Shown here: one piece after another, positions 23,574 through 34,030 of the stretch
Layout: each line of letters begins with the position of its first letter
How positions within the stretch are numbered: the first letter of the stretch is position 1
Source: Perkinsus marinus ATCC 50983
Lineage: Eukaryota; Perkinsozoa; Perkinsida; Perkinsidae
Direction of reading: 5' to 3'
Assembly: GCF_000006405.1 (NCBI RefSeq)
Contig: NW_003200415.1
Span: 166,753-230,752, forward strand
DNA length: 64,000 bases
Position numbers and translations under genes: made by a program
The notes under the pieces: model-generated
What the model saw: only the letters and a program-made list of their open reading frames with translations
Told to the model about the DNA's origin: nothing
The model's database searches: none

Positions 23574-24412
23574 CGATCGTCTACCCAAACGTTAACGTTT
23601 CTACTGCCTTTGGCTACTGGTGTTTCGTGGAAGTATTTCGTGGCGCGCGAGAAATCACCCCGGGTGTTCCCATTGAACACAGTGTCTCCATTGTCGCTAG
23701 CAGAACTGTTGAGGGTTGGATTCGTCGTGCTTCCATCAGCATGCCCTCTCTGTCCGTCGTCACTGGGCCGTGAGGCTAAGGAGAATCCAGCCCGATGGGC
23801 CCTTGAAAGTGACAATTTTAAGAACTGTGAGAGTAAGTGGAGGACCTGGGATTCGAACCTGGGTGGGTGTCAATCACACCGCTAGTGTCGGCTAGAGCAA
23901 CTGATCTTATCTTGGTATCCGGGGATGATATTACAGTCTATGCAGAGAGCTCATGGGGCGGCCTATTATTCGGTAGCACGAAAGTGAGCTCCCTTGCTGT
24001 CAGGTAGATAACTAGTCGTTCATTCCATCTAGCGTGTTGATGGATACTCCAATGGAGATGGTTTCACTCGATGCCCAGAACACTTAGATTATTTACAAGA
24101 GGCTGCTAAGGTGGCCGCAACAGGATGATCGCTACTCAGGTCGGAGCCTGTATGTTGTACCACCCCTTGCTGATCCTCGCCGTTGTCCTAGCGCTTGGGC
24201 AGGTACATTCTGAGTCGGCTTATGTCGGAGCCTCGGCAGATGAGGAGAGTACACGCTGATAGCTAAACTAAAGACTTGGGGCACAGCTGGTGATTTGTTG
24301 CATGCTCGTGGTGATGTTGATACAATGCAATGTGCTAATATAGTGTATTTTGATCCCTAGAGCAGTGTTGTAGTATCGGTTGGGTGATGGTAACCCCCCC
24401 TCAGCAGTAGTG
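23574..24412. other. Spacer with tRNA-like remnant and possible small gene fragments
   Basis: Around 23850-23890 (minus sense) there is a tRNA-like T-arm, CCCAGGTTCGAATCCCAGG, and an anticodon-like hairpin, GGTGTGATTGACACC. The T-stem has a mismatch and no acceptor partner is visible. At 23905-23985 (+) there is a short exon-like frame (LVSGDDITVYAESSWGGLL). At 24126-24260 (+) there is a 44-codon ATG frame with a hydrophobic core (LLILAVVLALGQ). These could be exons of a small membrane protein gene; I could not join them. Confidence 0.35.
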
Positions 24413-26154
24413 ATGCCTCAGTTCTTCACCGAGGGCTGGTCCTTCGAGACCTCAGAGCCATCGGCAGCTATTGCAGATGCTGTTGAACGGGATGAGATCG
24501 AGAAGAAGTTGCCCTCCCATAGACGGTGGATTCCAGATATGGTCTTCTCTGGTGAGGCCAAGTGTCTTATCGGTCTTGTGATACCCTCAGTTGATAGGTG
24601 CTCATTTGACTATCGAACGGTTGGCTGCGATTTGACTATAATATGAATTTATCAGTATAGCTTAGTCTATCGAAAAAGCTTAATTATGATATATAAAATA
24701 ACAACATTATAAACATATGTATATATATCTGTATTTATATAATGAAGTTTCACCCTAGTGATATGGAAAACACTAGTGAAAAACATATTTCACGACTACT
24801 GCACAGTGTGAATATGGCGCGTTTCACCGAGTTTTACGCCACTTCACGTAAAACGGGTGAAACTCCTATAAAATAAGATGAACCCTTAGTTATAGATACT
24901 TCGCAGGTGCTCATTTGAATATTTTACGGCCCTCTGCGATTAGATTATAATATAATTCGTATCAATGGAGTTTTACCCGTTTTACGTGAAGTGGCGTAAT
25001 ACTCGGTGAAAAACTCGAAATCTGCGGTATGCAGTAGTCGTGAAATATATTCCTCACTAGTGGTTTTTTCATATCACGCGTGGAACTCCAGAGAGAGAGA
25101 TAGTAGTTTATAAAAAAACTGTATTATTAACATATGTATATATCCCTATCAATATAACTAAACAAGATAAACTCTTGAAATGTGAATATGTGGTAGGTGC
25201 TCATTTGACTATTGACCGGCCCGCTGCGAATGTGCGGATTTCCTTCAACATTACTGATGCTCTAATGGGAGTGGCGGAGTGGCAGGAGGACACCATTGGG
25301 GCAAACGACGGGCTCTTGAGTCGTGTAGGGGTGAATATATGGCAGGAACTCGGGGAAAGATGGTACTAGTGATGGTCCCTCGAGAGCTTGGTCACCGACT
25401 CTATGTGTAGTCCCCATCAAGTTCGAGTAGCCGCTGCGAGGACTTGGCACCCTGACATGAGTAATCCGGACGTGCACGTCGTCAGCCCTGCGACTAACAA
25501 TCACAACCCGCAACTTCCCAAGGCTGACTGGACTTACTCTACTGCTTATGGGGGCACGTTCACAGGGCCTTGGCTCGGTGATGAGATCAGGGGCTCGGCT
25601 GAGTGTCTGCCACGGTGTCAACTCACTGATAGGAGTCTACCAATACGGTGGTTCTCTCAGGTAGTATACTATCGTGAAATGAAAGAAGTGTGGTACTTGA
25701 ATTTTCGTAGGTTTGCTTATGGGAGGATGAGCTGGCTGATAACGGTAGTAGTAAATATGTAATACGACTGCGAGTGATGCCAAATTTTTGGTAAGTTTTT
25801 ATTTCTCAAGGGTTTCTTACATATCTGTATAGGTACGTGTTAGCGTCCTTCCTCCTACGAGTTGACGGTGTTATCATCCGTTTAGTGGAGACTCGAATTT
25901 TCCATCAATTCGGCACTCACGAGGTCATCCGCCACTGGTCCTGGCGAGAACGGGAGTTGAATGGGCTGGTCGGGAGCGTTGCCCTTCGGGGTCGTTTTAG
26001 ATGCTTGTTTGGAATTCAGGACGCGGCCCCACTGTGTGCTAAGGTTGATGCCGCTGTAGCCCAAGGACTCATCGGCTGTGAGAGTCTGGCAGAAGACGAG
26101 GGCAGTCTGTGTTTTGAATTATGTGATAAATTTACTTTCAATGATAGTTTATAA
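24413..26154 (+). CDS. TIPRL: TIP41/TIPRL-like protein
   Basis: Starts MPQFFTEGWSFETSE at 24413. The exon ends at FSG (donor 24552) and the protein resumes at about 25196 with AHLTIDRPAANVRISFNITD. Later exons carry KADWTYSTAYGGTF, VCLWEDELADNG, YVIRLRVMPNF, FLLRVDGVIIRLVETRIFHQ and IRHWSWRERELN. These match the order of the TIP41 family: DWTYTT-like box, EDELxDNG box, R-VMP box, LLRVDGV-R box. Family members bind PP2A-type phosphatase catalytic subunits and act in TOR signalling and the DNA-damage response. The intron at 24552-25195 is anomalous: it contains two degenerate copies of the following exon start and two family B elements. The intron before QVRVAAARTWHPD is not placed exactly. Confidence in the family is high. 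Confidence 0.85.
24744..24866. mobile_element. Family B MITE, copy B5
   Basis: Reads GAAGTTTCACCCTAGTGATA to AAAACGGGTGAAACTCC, in reverse orientation to B4. It lies in the first duplicated unit of the TIP41 intron. Confidence 0.8.
24965..25090. mobile_element. Family B MITE, copy B6
   Basis: Reads TGGAGTTTTACCCGTTTTAC to CATATCACGCGTGGAACTCCA's terminal ACTCCA at 25090, in the same orientation as B4. It lies in the second duplicated unit of the TIP41 intron. Confidence 0.8.
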
Positions 26155-26231
26155 CTCCAACACTTGTTGGGTTTGAGGACCATTCTGATACGCATTTTTT
26201 CGATAGAGTAACTTTGCTATCTTCTATTGCT

Positions 26232-28338
26232 ATGCCTGATCGACGTCAAGACCTTCATCAGAGTTTGTTACAGCCTACCACTACCACTACCCAGGCGCCT
26301 GATGACGTCAAGCCCATCGTTTTCTTGTGGCGGAGTTTCCTCTGTGCTTCCTTTAACGTCAAGCTCGGCTTCTTGGTCACGTTCCTGATCAAATTCAGTC
26401 AGTCTATTTGGACGGGTATACCGATGCTAGGGTATTTATATACCATTACGGGCGGCTCCAACACTATGGTTGGAGTATTCTCGTCAGTGCAAGGCCTCAC
26501 GTGCTTGGCGTGCGCTCCTATAGCAGGGGTCGTTGCTGACAACATCTCCAAACCAGATCTCATGCGTGCCTTGGGCTTCCTGGGCATCTTCAACATCGGC
26601 ATGAACTTTGCCCTTTTCCTCACGGATCAATTATGGATAGCTTATCCGTCTTATATCCTTTGGGGCACTTTTACCGCCTTCTCTGAGACGACCCTGAGTA
26701 CGCTCATTGCGGACGGGATGTCAACAGGGAATCGGGCGCCGCTTGAATCGTTGAGGTAGGCTTTCAAGGCGTGGCTTGTTATTGGAACTTGTTATTATAG
26801 GTGGACTCTGGCTCAGGTGGCCACAGCTAGTGGTCCTATACTCAATGCTATAATACTCTCCCTAGCTGGCAACACATGGACGCTGCCGTGCTTGAAAAAG
26901 GTAGGGTTGTTTTAGGTGGTTGTTTTGGTATGCTTCACCACAGGTGCTCCTTTTCGGCTCGTCTTGTGCAATTTTTGGTATGGTGGCTGACATGTTCTTC
27001 CAAAAGGACGACACTAAGGCAAGCGGGGTCGTGGCCACGAAAGCAGTATGTGAGGACGCTCCTAATGAGCTGGTCGAGGTGACCATACCCTTCACACACA
27101 CGACTAAGGTGCCAACTGTTGGTGAATGTAAGACTTCTACTGACGCGTTTCTTCCTCAGCTGATTTACTCCTATACGAATTCGATCGGCATTGTATGTGC
27201 TATACTTGGACAAGATGTTATCACCGCTTTGGGCTCGGGAATGTCAGTGCAATATTTCCAACTATGGTTTAAGAATGACTATGGCGTTGACCCGAGGACT
27301 CTAGCCTTCCTCAACGTCGTGACCACTCTGTAAGGGGGGGGGGCTCCTTGATGACTATGAGGAATCTATATTCCTTCAGGACGGTAGCGTTTATGACCTA
27401 CACTGTAACGAACGAGCTGGCTACGAGGTTCGGCACGGTTAAAGTTGTTGTCTCTATTAGATTGATCGCAGTATTATTACTGTGGGCTATGGTAGGTTGG
27501 TGGTTCTTGCCTGCTGGGTGTGTGAGTGCACATCAGGTCATAGTAAGACCGATAGAGATTTTACTGGTCTTGTATGTGATAAGGATGGCCTTTATGAATT
27601 GCTCAAGACCAGTATTCCGAGCGATGCTCATGGACCATACACCTCAGAAGCATCGAGGAAAGGTCAACGCTGTTGACATGGTAAGAGCTCATCATCCGTG
27701 CTCACTGTTATGCCAGTCGAGAGAGTTAGTACCGTGGGACTCAACACGTGGGGGAGGTGTCTCAAATCCATAGATTTCTTATTGGGATCGTCTCGCCTCG
27801 AGTACAGCGGAGCGATGCGTTCCACGATGTGCCTCAGTCACTATCTGACGTACATTAGAGTTGCTTGACAGATCCTTCTTGTTATATAGGTGCGTATGTT
27901 CTCTTGGTCGGGTTCTGCAGCAATAGGAGGTCTTCTTGTTGACCATTGGGGCTACAGGTTTAACTTTGTTGTTACTGGCCTTGTCCATTGCTGCGGTAAG
28001 AAATCTCCATGGTGTGAGATAATTGAGATCCCGTTGTAGGTTTGTTGTGCGTCTTCTCTCTCAACTTCTTCCATCATACGTACCACGGGAAGCTCTCGAA
28101 GGAATCCGAAACCCGCGTAGATCGAATAGAAAGTCAGGTACGGAGTTTTATTTCGTGGCGCGTGACGGGATTGCAACCGGTGTCTGTCAGGATCTCGAAA
28201 ATGACGTCTTTCAAGCGACTCCACGAAGCTTGGAAGAGCCCCATTACTTCCATCGCAAGTGAAGCTATTGATACCCCCTCACTGATTGTGCTTGATCGAA
28301 CTCTGCTTCTGTCGGTCGGTCGGGAAAACCTCTGCTGA
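26232..28338 (+). CDS. Major facilitator superfamily transporter
   Basis: Starts MPDRRQDLHQSLLQPTTTTT with a soluble N-tail. Membrane segments follow, including FLIKFSQSIWTGIPMLGYLY, GFLGIFNIGMNFALFLTDQL, VLLFGSSCAIFGMVADMFF and IGIVCAILGQDVITALGSGM. The loop GVVADNISKPDLMRALGF after the second or third helix resembles the MFS G-x3-D-x2-R/K loop. Later exons give QKHRGKVNAVDM and, after an intron, WSGSAAIGGLLVDHWGYRFN, a typical MFS helix 11 region. Short introns are at about 26758-26801 and 26901-26942. The last exon begins about 28040 (CVFSLNFFHH). The substrate cannot be told from sequence. The stop at 28338 assumes no further intron after RIES; an earlier end is possible. Confidence 0.72.
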
Positions 28339-28723
28339 CGATACTATAGTTACCGCCGTTGTTCGCGAAAGTACTCATGTTGTGTCACTAGTCCGCGGAC
28401 TTCATATCAGTTGTGATGTACTTGCTTTCTCGTTGCATCGCCAAGCAGCTGAGGGCGATCGTTTGCGACTGAAAGGCCCTTTTCGTATTTCATCACCGTA
28501 TCGGGCAGCGGTTGCTTCTTCGTGCGAAATGGGCGTGACTGTCATGTCGAAATCTGCTTCCTTAATTGTGTTCTTGAAATTGGAGCTTCTGAAAGCATAC
28601 ACTGTTCAGATCTAAGTCTCTGAAATTGTGTACTGTCAAAATTGAAGTTTTATTTTGAAAAGAAATGGAGTGGAGAAATCAGTGATGCTGTGTGAAGTGA
28701 GATTTTGTTTAAGTTGAACGTTT
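28339..28723. other. Intergenic spacer
   Basis: Frames in both directions, none with family similarity. It probably contains the DGAT1 promoter. Confidence 0.35.
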
Positions 28724-31400
28724 ATGTCATTTTTGTTATCTAAAGCTACCGACACGTTAAAAGGGATGTCCGTTAAAGGTGAATGGGAGAATCTGCAACC
28801 TGTTGACGAAAACTCTTCTATGGCAGATACTAAGAAGAGTGAGGAAAAGGGTTTGCAGGGCGTCGAGGTGGAAAGAGCCGGCACATTGCAACAAGTCAGC
28901 AGCATCTACCAAAGTGGTGTTGAGAAGGTCCCCGAACAGGTAGATGGGTCACTGCATCGATTATAGTGTATTGAGGTTGATAGGCTGAGGAGAAGTCCAA
29001 TGCGACTGCTTCTGGGGAGGAAGCCAAGAAGGAGGCTCAGAAGGAGAAGGTCCTCGGTCGAATGAGACGTTCCCATCCACTTGGCCGAGTCGTTAATAGG
29101 AAATGCAGTGTGAGTTTATGAGACATTAAATTGTTGTAACTGTATCTTTTCAGGTCCCCCTCCTCGGTATGAGCGCCAGGGGCATCAATTATCGTGGTAT
29201 CGTCAACCTCATGTGTTTGCTGTTGGTGGTAGGCACATCGGTTCTGCCATTATTGAGGGCTCTTCGACCCATTCCCGTGGCTAGGTATTGAATCTTCGGT
29301 TGGTGTTGGAAAATCTTATCAAGTACGGTTTGCTCTGGCGACCTTGGGCGTATCTTTCCATCGACAACCTCCGGCATAACTTGCCCCTCGTCTATACCCT
29401 CGCTCTGATCCTGTGCGGCCCTGCCCTCAGCTTCATCATTGAAAGGTGGTATGGTGCTCCGATGGATGGTGGCATACCATGGAGCCTCTATAAACTGAAC
29501 GCAACAAGTTGAGATTGGTGTGGTACTGTAACTGCCCTAGGTACATCGCACCTCGGCAGCAAGACCGTCGCCTGGCGAACGCCCTGCAGTTTTTAGTGTT
29601 ATTAACAGTCTTGCTGGGTCCACTGTATACCGTTGAAAGTAAAGTCTTGTTTCTATGAAGGCTTCTACTTGGAAATTTCAATCAGGTACAACACCGCACG
29701 GTCTCCTCGCGATGGGCTTACTGTGCTGCTCGGTCACCTACGCAATGAAAATTGGGAGGTGAGTCCACCACTGGAAGAAAATCTCAGCTCGCTGATCGTG
29801 TCAGTTATTGGCACGTCTGTCACGACCTGTTCTGGTCTGTCAAGATGAACAAACTAGAGGTAGATTCATCCGTCCAGTATCACTAGCAACAGGCTTCTAT
29901 AATTAGATGCTTCTCATTGATGAGAAAGAGACGCTAGAAATGGCGAAGAAGTACCCCCGGTGCCTCTCACTCAAGGACATGTAGTATATGAATGACCGTC
30001 TATTGCAGTAGTGGAATACAGGTACATGTATATTGCCTATCCAACTCTGTGTTATCAACTGTGGTATCCCCAATATCCCCGTCGCAATGTGAGTACCACT
30101 CCTTCCACTTACCGTACTCTAGAGTTTGTTATTCTCAGTGGGTGCGGTTACTGAAGTACACCGCTCTGCTACTGTTCTGTCTCGCATTGCAACTCATCAT
30201 CATTCAACAGTAAGTAGTAGTAGGGATAGTCCCAATGACAGTTCTCGACATCGCAGAGATTCATCTGGATCAGGGTCGTTAGGACGACACGTCATTTTTC
30301 TGAAGGAGTTTTATGACTGCATACGAGTAGGTATATGTTGCCCGTCCTCCTCAACGCTCCAATCATGCTGAAGGAGTCCCAAAGTTGGCGTCAAAGTGCC
30401 CTGTAATCTACTCCGTATGACTGGCCGTGGGTATTCACCTGTTGTCAGGATCTTATCGGAAAGGATATTGAAATTAGCTGTGCCCAACTTGTATTTGTGG
30501 TTGTTGATGTTTTTCACTCTTTTTCACACTTGGATGAGTAAGGGGGAATTAAGTCTCAGGAGTTCAGTTACTTAGTCTTGTTAGATATCCTGGCGGAGTT
30601 GACCAGGTTCGGAGATCGCGAGTTTTACTTGGACTGGTGGAATTCGGTCAATTTTAGAGAATATTGGCAGAAATGGAATCTTCCTGTACGTCCCAGGGTG
30701 GACTTGAACGGATAGCGGTGCCGTCCTACAGGTTCATTACTTCATCCTTCGTCACATGTACATCCCTATGAGAAGGCAACTAGGTTATTCCCCAGAGGCT
30801 GCAGGAATGCTCTGCTTCGTAAGTACTAAAGCCTAGTATGGGACGATATGCACATGGTCAACCACATGTGTTGGTGGAAAAATGAAAATTCTGAGGACAT
30901 TTTGAGAAATTCTTCTCATTCGTACGAATTCCGTTAGAAGTGCTCAGGAACCAACAGAAATTTTCCGAAATATTCGCCCAGTTTTTATATTGTCACCAGC
31001 ACATGTAACTGACCATGTGAGTATCCTCCCACATCGCTTCAGCCCAGTAGATTATCTACTAGGCATGAGTGTCTATTGTAGATACTCTTTATACAGTAGA
31101 TAGTGTCTCTACTGGTAGACGGTCAGGTTCTCTCTGGTATCGTCCATGAGTACATTTGTATGGTGCCGTTTGGTTTGCCGTTCTACACTGTGGTCACTCA
31201 AGGGTTCATAGCACAGGTTATTACATGTCGAGATGGCTGTAGTGCGATCGAGCGTATCGGCTCAGGTACCACTTCTGATCATAACAGAGAAGAAGTTCAT
31301 CAAAGAAAGGCCCAACTTAGGGAATTGCATTTTTTGGATTACCTTTTGCTTCACTGGACAACCTGCAGCTATGATGGTAATACGAATACTACTGGTGTAG
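28724..31400 (+). CDS. DGAT1: Diacylglycerol O-acyltransferase 1 (MBOAT family)
   Basis: DGAT1 makes triacylglycerol in the ER by acylating diacylglycerol. The ATG at 28724 opens a soluble N-tail, [16 protein letters not shown] short intron (about 28939-28983) leads to [20 protein letters not shown]. Conserved blocks then follow in order: [131 protein letters not shown] with the MBOAT catalytic His, and [20 protein letters not shown] stop at 31398-31400 follows in frame; a further short exon is possible. Introns are short except the one around 30830-31120, which holds a family A element. Parts of this gene are duplicated 15-17 kb downstream. Confidence 0.88.
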
Positions 31401-32062
31401 TACTGCCCTTGATAATACAGGGTGTCCCCGCTACATTACTTGTACCATTGAATAGCGCTCGCCAAGATCTTTCTAATGAACAATCTCTCACTGGGATATT
31501 CTTTGAATTCTACAAGTTATAAACAGTAGCACAGTTTAATTGGGGCACCCTATAGAAGTATTAATGAGGTTCGGGGCTCCAGCGAATCGCGTGTCCATTC
31601 GATCGATATTATAATTTATTGTAGTAGTCTAGGATGTTACTACAGGGTGGTGTTCCAAAAAAGGGCCCATCCCGTGGTTGTATATATGTAACTTAAAACA
31701 TTGTATATATGTTGTAACCATAGTGTGGCAGTCTTATTCCCTCATGATGTTGTATTATAATGTATACGGAATGATCGATTCGCCTTGTAATGATGATGAG
31801 GGTGACAATGGCAAAAAGGACCAGTTGTGAGTTGATTTCCTAGTGTTTTCTTTCAGGTGTTCTTCCTACTCAAATACATGTGAGGCGGCTAGTGCGTTTA
31901 CCCGATTTATTCCGCAAAGTTGACAATACATCGTCGGTTACCGTAAGCTTTGAAGCTATACTCTGAAAAATGGCCGGCTCAAGTTTGATGTTTGGTGTTC
32001 CAGTCGTGAATGTTTGAGGTGTATACTGCTTCCCTGGGGCATAACGTGCTTATCGTAAGTAT
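30385..32062 (+). repeat. Segmental duplication, source of the copy at 47452-49033
   Basis: Near-identical over about 1.6 kb, from the last third of DGAT1 through its 3' flank. The copies share small differences and a few indels, including loss of the GNCIFWITF exon from the downstream copy. Confidence 0.85.
30832..31044. mobile_element. Family A MITE, copy A9, with long inverted ends
   Basis: The left part GATATGCACATGGTCAACCA and the right part TAACTGACCATGTGAGTATC are inverted relatives, so this about 210-bp copy could fold back. It is in a DGAT1 intron and was copied with the gene to about 47858-48055. Confidence 0.65.
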
Positions 32063-32090
32063 TGCATCTGAAGATTTTGTAGTCGCGTCA
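31401..32090. other. DGAT1 3' flank
   Basis: Non-coding as far as I can see, yet well preserved in the duplicate. Contains TATATATGTAACTTAAAACA and other AT-rich stretches. A polyadenylation region is likely but no clear signal was chosen. Confidence 0.4.
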
Positions 32091-33800
32091 GGCGACTACA
32101 GCGAAGCAGCAAGCATTAGAGTTTACAGGCGACTCGCGTCTAAACTCTGCTGCTCCCAGTGATCTCGCTCACGTCTCGACTGGTCCAGGGCGGTTCGGAC
32201 ACGCGCTAGGGTCCCTCAAAGATCCAATGCCTAGCACGATGCTGCGAACGCAACTTTGCACTCAGCATTTTATTTATCGCTGCTAACGAATCACCGATCA
32301 TGATGATCGGATCGTCCCCCCGTCCCAAAGAGTCTTCACTGCCCAGATCTCTTCTTGCAATTCCTGAACGATTCTCCTGAAGGTAGTGCAATCTCAAAAC
32401 TCCCCGGGATGAGGAACTCACTCGAGCCTGTCGTTGTCGCTACGTACGTGACTAGCAGCCGCCTTCAATTCCTTTTTATCAGCATTCAGAGACTGACACG
32501 TGAGCGAGTGTGCAAAGCACCTCGCTCATCGCAGTCCCATCCACTTGTCGAACTCTACAATCCCGTTCCTGGGCCATGGAATGATCCGTGATACCGAGGT
32601 CCCGATGGAGAGTGGAGCCATGTTCCTGGCATCAGCAGATCCACAATCATCCAACTCACCAAGTGACCTGCCTCACCCGCTCAGAAAGAAAAAAATACAA
32701 CGATCAAAGCGGACCGACAACTACACAAGACTCATATCGCACTGCAATCGGCCGCCTATCCACCGCAACATTCGCAGCACTTGAAGAACTATCGTACATC
32801 TCGGACGTGCGCTCTTAGCTCGTGATTTGCACCTCCCAGCACTTCGTGCTCTCCAAAACAACGTGCGGGACGGTGCGATCTGCTCGATATCATTGATCAT
32901 TCGTTGTCGTTCATAGTTAGAGCATTGCGACTCATGGTCCATGCACGACTGCCCCCCTTGTTAGTTAGAGTTTATTAGCGCCAACTGCCTCACTGTGTTC
33001 GAGTGTTACATCATAGGGATCCCGGCTTGACAATATTGTCCTCCTTTTCCCGCCGTTCCTCCTTCAATGCAGCCACATAGTGGGCACTCCGCCGTAGGCA
33101 ATCCTTCTTGTGTTTAGCCTCACATCGGAGTGTATCGAGACGGCTACGGAAAGAGGCGTTCTGAAACCAGTCAGTGTGCCGTTTAACAGACACTGACGCG
33201 ATGATTGCAACGTCGGAACCAAAGTGTGATCACCTCAGCCGCCAGATCGGTGTTGATACGCTTGAGCTTTTCTATTGTCGCCATTTGATCAGAAGATCGT
33301 TGCGCAATTTTATCTTCTACTTCTCATGCGAGCTCACAGCCGATATCTTCGTCGGTTCAGAGCTCCCGCAAGAGGTGATCTGGTACGGAAGTTTTTCAGG
33401 TTGCCGATCAGTATCCGACTCTCACTCTCTCTCTCGAGCACGGAGTTCATGGAGCGATAACTCGAGTACCGATAACGGTACCCCCCCCCAACTGTTCGAC
33501 TGCCTTCCGTACGATCTGCCCCAACCAACCTCTTCACGAGAGCGTCCCTCATACTCCGGCCCCGAGATCGGCTACCTAAGTCCGTTGCTACAGCAACTGC
33601 GGAACCGTCCACTCTGTCACTCACTGATGAGCGATCGTCGAAGGGTTAAATCGGCATGCAGAGGATTTTTCAGTTCTCTCAGTGATGAGAGAACTAAAGA
33701 CTGTCCCAATCACCAAGCATACAACCAACATTTGATCCTTTGCTTACCAGCGATCTGAACACAGAAAAACCATAGACTCTGCCAGCGTCACGCTGGGGCT
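32090..33800 (-). pseudogene. Degenerate copy of a coiled-coil protein gene
   Basis: Minus-strand paralogue of the copy at about 52560-53640. Preserved exons include NASFRSRLDTLRCEAKHKKD with CLRRSAHYVAALKEERREKE (33040-33160) and MATIEKLKRINTDLAAE upstream of a GTGATCAC donor. Elsewhere the frame is broken and local palindromes replace sequence: at 32294-32310 coding text is changed relative to ALKALRDEGADQVIRWQQE in the other copy. Probably a decaying copy; partial expression cannot be excluded. Confidence 0.6.
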
Positions 33801-33829
33801 GGGAAAGATGCTGTACTTAAAACCCGCGG

Positions 33830-34030
33830 GCCGCGGCCCCGGGTCGATATTCGGGCCGAATATCGACCTCGCAGTTGTCCCATCTCTGGCCTCCCAACTT
33901 GGGAGGCCAGACTTGGAGGACCAAACCTCCGAGATGCGAACTTACTCCGGCAAATGCATGAACGCGAATCTCATGGTCAGCGGGAGGACAACAGTCCCGG
34001 GAGCCCCCTCCTTACTAAGGAGGGGGCTGC
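33830..34030. other. Cluster of perfect one-nucleotide-centre palindromes
   Basis: Three long ones lie in 190 bp: 33843-33867 (arm GTCGATATTCGG), 33886-33910 (arm CTGGCCTCCCAA) and 34002-34028 (arm AGCCCCCTCCTTA). Each has a single central base. GC-rich even palindromes (CCCGCGGG, GGCCGCGGCC) lie just upstream. No gene is supported. Confidence 0.85.

Larger units (their letters stand above)
24552..25195 (+). repeat. Intron with tandem decayed copies of the next exon
   Basis: The segment starting GTGCTCATTTGACTATTGAC (true exon, about 25196) occurs twice upstream, at about 24598 (GTGCTCATTTGACTATCGAA) and about 24906 (GTGCTCATTTGAATATTTTA). Each is preceded by an AG. The units are about 300 bp apart and share AT-rich tracts such as ACATATGTATATAT. 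Both upstream copies lost the open frame. Confidence 0.75.

Noticed and set aside
27334-27343. Run of G as a possible frameshift site in the transporter gene
   Set aside because: It lies at the start of an intron (after VVTTL), so no frameshift is needed.
33843-33867. Palindromes as termini of a single mobile element
   Set aside because: No shared terminal sequence, no constant element between them and no target duplications around them.
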